Below are positions 58,854-64,000 of a stretch of DNA of 64,000 nucleotides, piece by piece. The notes under the pieces were generated by a model. That model was not told where the DNA came from. It searched no databases and worked only from the letters and a program-made list of their open reading frames with translations. The DNA is taken from positions 4,588,001-4,652,000 of the forward strand of contig NZ_JACHJR010000001.1 in the NCBI RefSeq assembly GCF_014203705.1. Reading direction: 5' to 3'. The stretch comes from Kitasatospora gansuensis. Lineage in GTDB: Bacteria; Actinomycetota; Actinomycetes; Streptomycetales; Streptomycetaceae. The position numbers and the translations under genes are program-made. The first letter of the stretch is position 1, and each line of letters starts with the position of its first letter.

Positions 58854-59459
58854 CTACGGTGCGGTGCGGGTGATGGTCAGGATGGTGGAGGAGGTACGGG
58901 CCACCAGCCGCAGGTCGAAGCCGCTGTCGGCCAGGGTGCCGACCGACTCGTGCGGACCGTCCGGCTTTGCGGCGAGGGCGAGTTGCTCGGCGATCCAGGT
59001 CCTCGGTCGCGGGGTCGCGGTGCCGTCGAAGGTGATCTCCGCACACTCGGCCAGGGTGGCCGCGACCTGGGGCGAGACGGAGTTCTCCGCCATGCACTCC
59101 ACCCGGTGCGGATGCCCGCCGGCGTCGCGGTTCAGCCGTACCCAGAGCGTGAAGCCCTCCGGCAGCACCTTCTTCGCCTCCAGCCGGCCCGGGATGCCCT
59201 CCCTCGCCGGGTGCCGCTCGACCGACAGGCCCCACCGGGTGGCGATCCGCCCCATGATCTCGTCGGTCCCGATCCCCGGGAAGGCCGGCGAGCCCCAGGA
59301 CACCGTGGGGGAGGGTGTGGGCGAGGCCGAAGTGGGTGGTGGCGGCGGTGCGGGAGCCGGTGCTGACGTACAGCCCGTCAGGGCGAGCGCCGCGCACGCC
59401 ATCAGCCCCCGGAGGCCGAGAGCGGTGCGCCGCCGCGGCCCTGATGTGTGATCAGTCAT
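58854..59459 (-). CDS. Lipoprotein of unknown function
   Basis: 201 residues, ATG 59459. An N-terminal lipoprotein signal (RGLMACAALALTGCTSAP; lipobox LTGC) is followed by a Pro/Ser-rich linker of about 25 residues. A folded domain of about 150 residues has KKVLPEGFTLWVRLNRDAGG, RVECMAENSVSPQVAATLAE and a TILTITRTAP end, with two more Cys. I do not recognise the family. It is probably anchored to the outside of the membrane. Confidence 0.75.
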   Translation of the reverse strand: MTDHTSGPRRRTALGLRGLMACAALALTGCTSAPAPAPPPPPTSASPTPSPTVSWGSPAFPGIGTDEIMGRIATRWGLSVERHPAREGIPGRLEAKKVLPEGFTLWVRLNRDAGGHPHRVECMAENSVSPQVAATLAECAEITFDGTATPRPRTWIAEQLALAAKPDGPHESVGTLADSGFDLRLVARTSSTILTITRTAP

Positions 59460-59479
59460 GGCCGAGACCTTAGCGAGCG

Positions 59480-60190
59480 TCAGCCGAGCGTGAGGTGGTC
59501 GCCGACCCGCAGGTGCCCGGGATGGGTGACGGTCGCCAGGGCGTCCAGGCGGGCGTCGTGGGCCTGGGTGAGGGCCTTGAGGATCTCGGGGGCGTGCGGC
59601 AGGCCGGGTTGGGCCGTACCGGACATGACGCACCGTTCGCTGGCCTGGACGAAGGCGAGGGCCAAGCCGCCGGGGGTGGTGGCCGAGTGGCCGAACCAGC
59701 CGTCCTCGACGAACGGGGCGGTGCCCGGCGGGGTGCGGAGCAGGATGTTGGGGCGGAACCGGCGTTCGTCCACCACGGTGCCCGGCAGGGCCGCCCGGAT
59801 CCAGTCCAGGGTGGCGGTGGTGAGCACGCTGACGGGCAGCTGGTCGAAGTGCGAAACCGTGTCCTCGCGGGCGAGTTCGACGTCGTCCCGCTGGAGGTAG
59901 GCGCACAGGAAGGCGTTCGGGTCCGCCACGGGGCGGCCCAGCGGGTCGAGCAGTTCGGGGGCGGTCAGCCGGTTGCCGAGCCGGGAGCCGAGGCGGAGCA
60001 GGCCGTCCATCCGGCGGAACCGCCGGGTGTTCTTCCCGGAGCCGAGTCTGCCGGTGCTGTCCCGGACCGCGTACAGCCGGTCTCCGGCGAGCCCGCGCTC
60101 GTCCACCTCCACGGAGCCGAGTCGCTCGCCCCCGGTCGACTTGACCGGGTAGCGCCACAGCCGCTCGATCACCCCGATGATCTCTGCCAT
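59480..60190 (-). CDS. MOSC-domain protein
   Basis: 236 residues, ATG 60190. An N-terminal MOSC_N beta-barrel (IGVIERLWRYPVKSTGGERL, GLAGDRLYAVRDSTGRLGSG) is followed by the MOSC domain with RRFRPNILLRTPPGTAPFVE and the conserved Cys in SERCVMSGTAQPGLPHAPEI. The family includes mARC/YiiM-type molybdenum-cofactor enzymes that reduce N-hydroxylated compounds. No ferredoxin domain is fused here. It stands alone on the minus strand. Confidence 0.88.
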   Translation of the reverse strand: MAEIIGVIERLWRYPVKSTGGERLGSVEVDERGLAGDRLYAVRDSTGRLGSGKNTRRFRRMDGLLRLGSRLGNRLTAPELLDPLGRPVADPNAFLCAYLQRDDVELAREDTVSHFDQLPVSVLTTATLDWIRAALPGTVVDERRFRPNILLRTPPGTAPFVEDGWFGHSATTPGGLALAFVQASERCVMSGTAQPGLPHAPEILKALTQAHDARLDALATVTHPGHLRVGDHLTLG

Positions 60191-60234
60191 GGCGGGAGCC
60201 TAGCGCCGCCGCCGGGGGATGGTCTAGACCAAGA

Positions 60235-60270
60235 GGGGGCCGCGGCCGGGATGCCCCGGTCGCGGCCCTC
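60235..60270 (-). terminator. Hairpin terminator after truncated chaplin
   Basis: A 14-16 bp stem (GGGCCGCGGCCGGG pairing with CCCGGTCGCGGCCC, one G-T) with a four-base loop, 22 bases beyond the chaplin stop. Confidence 0.8.
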
Positions 60271-60291
60271 CGGTGGTGGAAGGTCGATGCG

Positions 60292-60573
60292 TCAGCCGAC
60301 GGAGTTGCCGCAGATGTTGATCGGGATGCTGATCGGGATCTGGATGTTGTTGCCGGAGAGCACGCCGGGCGAGCCCACCACGATCGCGGAGGCGCTGGCC
60401 CCGCCGGTGTTCACGCAGGTGGTGCCGCCGCCGGCGAAGTCGGGGGCGTACTGCTCCTCCTGCTGCGCCGGGCCGTGGCCGTCGCAGTCGTCGGCCAGGG
60501 CCGGGGCGGCGCAGCTGAGGGTGAGGGCGAGGCCGAGACCGACGGTCGCCGCGAACTTCTTGGTTCGGTTCAT
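60292..60573 (-). CDS. Chaplin-like protein lacking the second-Cys half
   Basis: 93 residues, ATG 60573. Signal peptide (MNRTKKFAATVGLGLALTLS, cleavage near ALA-DD) leads to a Cys-containing, Gln/Glu/Gly-rich segment (DDCDGHGPAQQEEQYAPDF). The chaplin domain then starts normally (IVVGSPGVLSGNNIQIPIS) and stops at INICGNSVG. The usual IGLLNPAFGNSC end with the second Cys is absent. It may be a truncated chaplin or a variant pairing its Cys with upstream ones. It lies 33 kb from the main cluster, on the minus strand. Confidence 0.85.
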   Translation of the reverse strand: MNRTKKFAATVGLGLALTLSCAAPALADDCDGHGPAQQEEQYAPDFAGGGTTCVNTGGASASAIVVGSPGVLSGNNIQIPISIPINICGNSVG

Positions 60574-60902
60574 GCCGGGAGGAGTATCCCGATCCGGCCC
60601 GGGCCAGCCGCTCGGGGCGGTCCGGTCACCCGGTCGACAGATCGGGATCACACCTGACACATGTTCGACTGAGGCAAGTGGACGACCCGGGAGGCGAGAC
60701 GCCGGAACCAGGGGCTGTCTCTTGGATCGGGCCGGGCGGCCGCCGCCGGGGCACGCGCCCTCCTGCCCGGCATCGGGCAGGAGGGGCCCTTCGCCGGCTT
60801 CTCGTCGGTCGCCGATGCGCTGCATCAGGCTCCCTCCTCGGCACCGCCGAGCCACGCACCCCAACGCCGCCCGCTGATCCGGCCCGATCCAAGAGACAGC
60901 CC
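60574..60902. other. Gene-free stretch containing the MITE
   Basis: The chaplin-like promoter region (60574-60706) and a 195-bp miniature transposable element (60710-60904) fill this stretch. No further gene is seen. Confidence 0.6.
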
Positions 60903-60904
60903 CT
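60710..60904. mobile_element. 195-bp MITE with 26-bp terminal inverted repeats
   Basis: Perfect 26-bp inverted repeats lie at 60710-60735 and 60879-60904, each beginning AGGGGCTGTCTCTTGG. ACC occurs directly outside both ends (60707-60709 and 60905-60907), a likely 3-bp target duplication. There is no transposase frame. An internal perfect 12-bp hairpin (60758-60769 with 60774-60785, loop GCAT) is visible. The right end overlaps the stop codon of the cyclase gene. Confidence 0.85.
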
Positions 60905-61643
60905 ACCCCAGCCGGGCGACGGCCCGGACCGGGGCGCCGTCGGCGGCGGTGAGCCGGAGCGGGAAGAAGGAGACCGTGACCGCGAGACCGGCGGCCGAGG
61001 CGTCGAGCAGCGGCGTCAGGTCGGTCAGGTTCTCGCACAGGACGGCGCCGCCCGGGCTGCCGAGCAGCGCCCGGTGGGCGGCCAGGGTGGGTACGTCCGG
61101 GGCGGGGTCGTGCTCGTCGGTCAGGTCGGCGAGCAGCGCGGCCACCGCCGGGTCGGCCGGGCCCGGATCGGGGGTCGGGTCGATGCTCAGCGCGTCCACG
61201 CCCACGCTGCGCACCCCGGCGGCGGCGATCGCCTCGGCGGCGCCTGGGGTGAGCCAGGGGTGCGCGTAGTAGTGGTCGGTGGCCCAGTACCGGTGCCACC
61301 CAGTGGCCAGCAGCAGGACGGCGCCGGGCGTCACGGCGGCCAGCGCGGGGGCGAGCTGACCGGCCGTCACCCCGGTGCGCGGGGCCAGCCCGCGCAGGTC
61401 GGCGAGCACGGCTCGGCCGGTGAACAGGCCCAGCGGCAGCCCGTCCAGGGTCGGCCAGGTCACGTCCACGTGGTACGGCGCGTCCACGTGTGTGCCGGAC
61501 TGCGAACCCAGGTGCAGCGAAAGCACGTTGACCCCGTCGGCGGCCGTGGTGAGCGCGGGTCGCAGCGACACGGCCGGGTCGCCCGGGTACACCGGCATCC
61601 CGGTGGTGACCGGGTGGGTGAGGTCGATCAGCGTCGGCGGCAT
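60903..61643 (-). CDS. Cyclase family protein (kynurenine formamidase-like), shortened by MITE
   Basis: 246 residues from ATG 61643 (ATG 61652 is possible). Metal-dependent cyclase motifs: TLIDLTHPVTTGMPVYPGDP, LSLHLGSQSGTHVDAPYHVD (H-G-T-H-x-D metal site) and GVDALSIDPTPDPG. The family hydrolyses or cyclises small amide or ester substrates, as in KynB formamidase. The TAG stop is formed by the MITE end. Without the element the frame would run 19 residues further. The core fold appears complete. Confidence 0.82.
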   Translation of the reverse strand: MPPTLIDLTHPVTTGMPVYPGDPAVSLRPALTTAADGVNVLSLHLGSQSGTHVDAPYHVDVTWPTLDGLPLGLFTGRAVLADLRGLAPRTGVTAGQLAPALAAVTPGAVLLLATGWHRYWATDHYYAHPWLTPGAAEAIAAAGVRSVGVDALSIDPTPDPGPADPAVAALLADLTDEHDPAPDVPTLAAHRALLGSPGGAVLCENLTDLTPLLDASAAGLAVTVSFFPLRLTAADGAPVRAVARLG

Positions 61644-61778
61644 GACGCCCATCTTGCCCGCCACAGCGGCGAACTGTAGGTTCCCTGGCACCGCCGGGCG
61701 TGCTGGGCCCGGCTCCTCCTCACCCTCCCGGTCGGCAGCCCGGCTTGTCCGCTGCCTTTAGGACGCGAGGGAGTTCGG

Positions 61779-63128
61779 GTGAAGACCGAAGTCACGACGT
61801 TGCGGGTCTCCTGCACGGCAGCACGGAGCGGGGAAGGCCCCGTGACCTGGGGTCAGCACGCCATCTGGAATGCGCTGCAGAAGCTGAGACCGGGTGACCA
61901 CGCGTACAACGTGCCGCTCGACGGACCGGTCCCGGGCGGTATGCCGCTGGAGGTGATCGAGCGGGCGTTCAGCGGGCTGCTGTACGTCCACGACGCCCTG
62001 CGCACCCGGGTGGTGGCCGGGCCGGACGGCGAGCTGCGCCAGCAGCTGGACGGGGACGGCTCCGCACCACTGCACCTGCGCCACGGCACGCCGGAGCAGG
62101 CGGCCGGGATCGGGGCCGCGCTGCGGGACGAGCTCTGGGGGCGGGCCTTCGACTACGCCGGGGAGTGGCCGGTGCGGTTCGGCGCGGTGGTCGCCGAGGG
62201 GCTGGTCCACCACGTGGTGGTGATCTTCTCCCACACGGCGGCCGACGCCTGGGGCCTGCCGCGGCTCCAGGGCGATCTGCAGGCGCTGAGCCTCGGGGCG
62301 GACCCGGCCGAGGTCCGGGCCGGGGCCGAGGAGGCCGGGGTGCTCCAGCCGCTGGAGCAGGCGGCCGAGCAGACCTCCCCCCGAGGACGGCGGCTGGACG
62401 CGGCGGCCCGGCGGCAGTGGCGCTCGGCGGCGGCCGGCGCCCGCGCCCCGCAGGTCACCCCGGCCGCCGCCGTGCCCGGGGCACCCCGTTACCGCCGGGC
62501 CCACCTGCTCTCGCCCGCGCTGCCGGGCGCACTCGCCCGGGTCTGCGAGACCCACCGGGCCGGCTCGGCGACCGTCCTGCTCGCGGCCACCGCCGAGACC
62601 ATGGCCGACTGGGCCGGCACCGGCCGGTGCGGACTCCAGCTGATGGTCAACAACCGCTTCCACAGCGGCCTCGGCCAGGCCAGCGGACCACTCGCGATGG
62701 AGGGCTACCTCGCGGTCCGCACCGAGGACGCCGCCGACTTCGGGGAGCTGCTGGCCCGGACCAGGAGCGCCTCGCTGGCCACCTACCGCAGCGCCTACTA
62801 CGACAAGCGCGCCCTGGAGGCCGACCTCGCCCCGTACGCCGAGGACGCGGGCGTCGTCTTCGAACGGTCCTGCTGGTACAACGACCAGCGGGTGGCCACC
62901 CTCGAACCGGCCGCGGCCGACTGGTCCCCCGTTACCGCCGGGGAGTCGACCCTCAGCTGGGAGCCCGCGACCGACCACGGCGGCACCGTCAGCTACGTCC
63001 TGCACATGGCCGACAAGCCGGACGGGATCGAGATCGCGATGACCGCCGACACCCACCTGTTCACCCCGGCCGAGATGGAGCGGCTGCTGCGCGCCATCGA
63101 GGCGACCGTGCTCACCCAGGCGGGCTGA
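61779..63128 (+). CDS. Stand-alone condensation-domain protein
   Basis: 449 residues from GTG 61779 (GCGAGGGAG upstream). The acyl-CoA-transferase/condensation fold is seen from TWGQHAIWNALQKLRPGDHA, YVHDALRTRVVAGPDGELRQ, IFSHTAADAWGLPRL at the HHxxxDG position (first His is Ser, Gly is Ala) and QLMVNNRFHSGLGQASGPLA. The catalytic second His and Asp remain. No adenylation or carrier domain is attached or nearby. It may join an amine and an acyl group in a small pathway or be regulatory; unknown. Confidence 0.8.
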   Translation: MKTEVTTLRVSCTAARSGEGPVTWGQHAIWNALQKLRPGDHAYNVPLDGPVPGGMPLEVIERAFSGLLYVHDALRTRVVAGPDGELRQQLDGDGSAPLHLRHGTPEQAAGIGAALRDELWGRAFDYAGEWPVRFGAVVAEGLVHHVVVIFSHTAADAWGLPRLQGDLQALSLGADPAEVRAGAEEAGVLQPLEQAAEQTSPRGRRLDAAARRQWRSAAAGARAPQVTPAAAVPGAPRYRRAHLLSPALPGALARVCETHRAGSATVLLAATAETMADWAGTGRCGLQLMVNNRFHSGLGQASGPLAMEGYLAVRTEDAADFGELLARTRSASLATYRSAYYDKRALEADLAPYAEDAGVVFERSCWYNDQRVATLEPAAADWSPVTAGESTLSWEPATDHGGTVSYVLHMADKPDGIEIAMTADTHLFTPAEMERLLRAIEATVLTQAG

Positions 63129-63202
63129 CGCCCTTTACCGGGACGGGACACCCTTTCCGGTACGGTGCCGCGAGCGTGATCCGGATGATCAAGGGGGCGA
63201 TC

Positions 63203-63775
63203 GTGTCACGGCGGCGTTGGGTACGAGGGCTGCTCGGGGTGGTGGCGGCGACGGTGACGGTCGAGCTGATCGGCTGGCTGAACCGGCAGGACGGCGGGTT
63301 CGTGCTGCTGCGCGGACTGCACCAGCCGGGGCTCGTGTTCCCGGTGGTCCTGCTGGCGCTGCTGTCAGCTGTGCTGCTCGGGTGCGAGGACACCTGGATC
63401 AAGGTGGGCACGTCGCTCGTGGCGGCCCTGCTGCTGTTCGTCTCGATGCCGTTCTACCTGATGGACGGCTTCGAGGACCCCGAGCGGACCAAGACCTTGG
63501 CCGCCCCCGACGGCAGCGGCCGCCGCCTGGTGGTCGAGGAAGGGGCAGCGATGATTGACCCGCTCTGGTGGGTCTCGGTGGAGTCCGGCAGCGGGGTGAC
63601 CGCCCGGCGCTGGAAGGTCGGTTACTTCAACGGGGACGACTACGTGAACGGTCTGAACGAGGTGGCCTGGGACGGCCCGGACCGGGTCCGGCTGGTCACC
63701 GGTGACAGCCGGGTCCACCTGATCGACGTGGGCGCCGACGGCCGTCCGGACCGGACGCTGTCGCTCGGTCGGTAA
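63203..63775 (+). CDS. Small membrane protein of unknown function
   Basis: 190 residues; GTG 63203 is chosen because AAGGGGG lies 7-8 bases upstream, over in-frame GTG 63176. Three hydrophobic spans are seen (GLLGVVAATVTVELIGWL, VFPVVLLALLSAVLLGC, VGTSLVAALLLFVSMPFYLM). A soluble beta-like domain follows, with WWVSVESGSGVTARRWKVGY and FNGDDYVNGLNEVAWDGPDR. No known family was recognised. It sits between the condensation-domain gene and the UbiX-like gene. Confidence 0.7.
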   Translation: MSRRRWVRGLLGVVAATVTVELIGWLNRQDGGFVLLRGLHQPGLVFPVVLLALLSAVLLGCEDTWIKVGTSLVAALLLFVSMPFYLMDGFEDPERTKTLAAPDGSGRRLVVEEGAAMIDPLWWVSVESGSGVTARRWKVGYFNGDDYVNGLNEVAWDGPDRVRLVTGDSRVHLIDVGADGRPDRTLSLGR

Positions 63776-63802
63776 CCGCTCGGCCGGACTATCGTGCCCG
63801 GT

Positions 63803-64000
63803 ATGAGCAGTGATCAGCAGCAGACGCCACGTCAGCCCTGGGTGGTCGGAGTCTCCGGGGCGTCCGGGACGCCGTACGCCGCCTCGGTGATCCGCGCGCT
63901 GCTGGCGGCCGGGGAGACGGTCGATCTGGTGGTCAGCCGGGCGGCCCGGCTGACCATCCTGGACGAGACCGGGATCTCGTTCCGGGACGCGCACTGGCGG
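63803..64000 (+). CDS. mqnM: UbiX-family flavin prenyltransferase, 3' end outside window
   Basis: ATG 63803; 66 residues are visible before the window ends. After a short Gln/Pro-rich leader comes PWVVGVSGASGTPYAASVIR, the FMN-binding GxSGAS signature of UbiX. It continues to VDLVVSRAARLTILDETG. UbiX makes prenylated FMN, the cofactor that the UbiD-type enzyme at 52750 needs. It and the UbiD/UbiA pair are contiguous in S. coelicolor as I recall, but here 8.7 kb of accessory genes lie between. Confidence 0.85.
   Translation, partial: MSSDQQQTPRQPWVVGVSGASGTPYAASVIRALLAAGETVDLVVSRAARLTILDETGISFRDAHWR

Noticed and set aside
1..64000. tRNA, rRNA genes and CRISPR arrays
   Set aside because: No T-loop-like GGTTCGA-type sequence with a cloverleaf, no rRNA stretch and no regularly spaced direct repeats were noticed on either strand.

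Overview
This window is high-GC actinomycete chromosome, almost certainly Streptomycetaceae (Streptomyces or Kitasatospora). The evidence is near-total G/C third codon positions, many GTG starts, short 4-base gene overlaps, and sporulation-specific genes (bldN with rsbN, chaplins, rodlins). It also carries the rex-hemA-hemC-hemD-hemB order and a futalosine-type menaquinone pair. All assignments come from reading the sequence; no database search was run.

Layout. 1-5965: the 3' part of a siphovirus-like tail/lysis module (fibre-like and tail proteins, holin candidate, amidase endolysin, endonuclease VII-like protein). 6075-12009: MFS permease, AcuC-type deacetylase, phosphatase-like protein, BdtA-like HTH protein, a 32-residue bS22-like ribosomal protein, an unusual SDR and an acyltransferase. 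12080-16227: rsbN, bldN, a HAD-IB hydrolase, and a divergent glutaredoxin-like gene. 16375-23276: an exonuclease followed by the Rex-controlled tetrapyrrole operon rex-hemA-hemC-hemD, then hemB. 23352-27706: a surface-sheath cluster of two rodlin-like genes, four short chaplins and three unrecognised secreted proteins. 27989-42659: secreted SGNH hydrolase, GH8 enzyme with a CsnR-like operator, PLP decarboxylase, ABC exporter, SpoIIE-type phosphatase, a prenyl synthase/MpaB-oxygenase operon and a SapA-like protein. 43069-49483: hemL, a phosphoglycerate-mutase-like protein and the cytochrome c maturation genes resA-ccdA-resB-ccsB. 50097-51962: accE-accB. 52290-64000: UbiD- and UbiA-type menaquinone genes, then about 8.7 kb of accessory genes before the UbiX-type gene at the right edge. 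The accessory block holds a toxin-antitoxin pair, a second hemC, an SDR/TetR pair, a truncated chaplin, and a MITE that shortens a cyclase gene.

How the genes work together. Two themes dominate. The first is haem and respiration: Rex senses NADH/NAD+ and has a near-consensus operator before rex-hemACD; hemB and hemL complete the early pathway; the Ccs system attaches haem to cytochromes c; the menaquinone genes supply the quinone. The second is morphological differentiation: sigma-BldN and its anti-sigma factor RsbN lie about 10 kb from a chaplin/rodlin cluster, and these are the classes of gene sigma-BldN controls. A promoter matching the BldN pattern is visible before rsbN and before the rodlin-like pair.

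The most notable non-coding signals are a three-copy structured repeat of about 116 bp with 21-bp terminal inverted repeats, a 195-bp MITE with a 3-bp target duplication that supplies a stop codon to its neighbour, and several precise palindromic operator candidates. No rRNA, tRNA or CRISPR array was seen.
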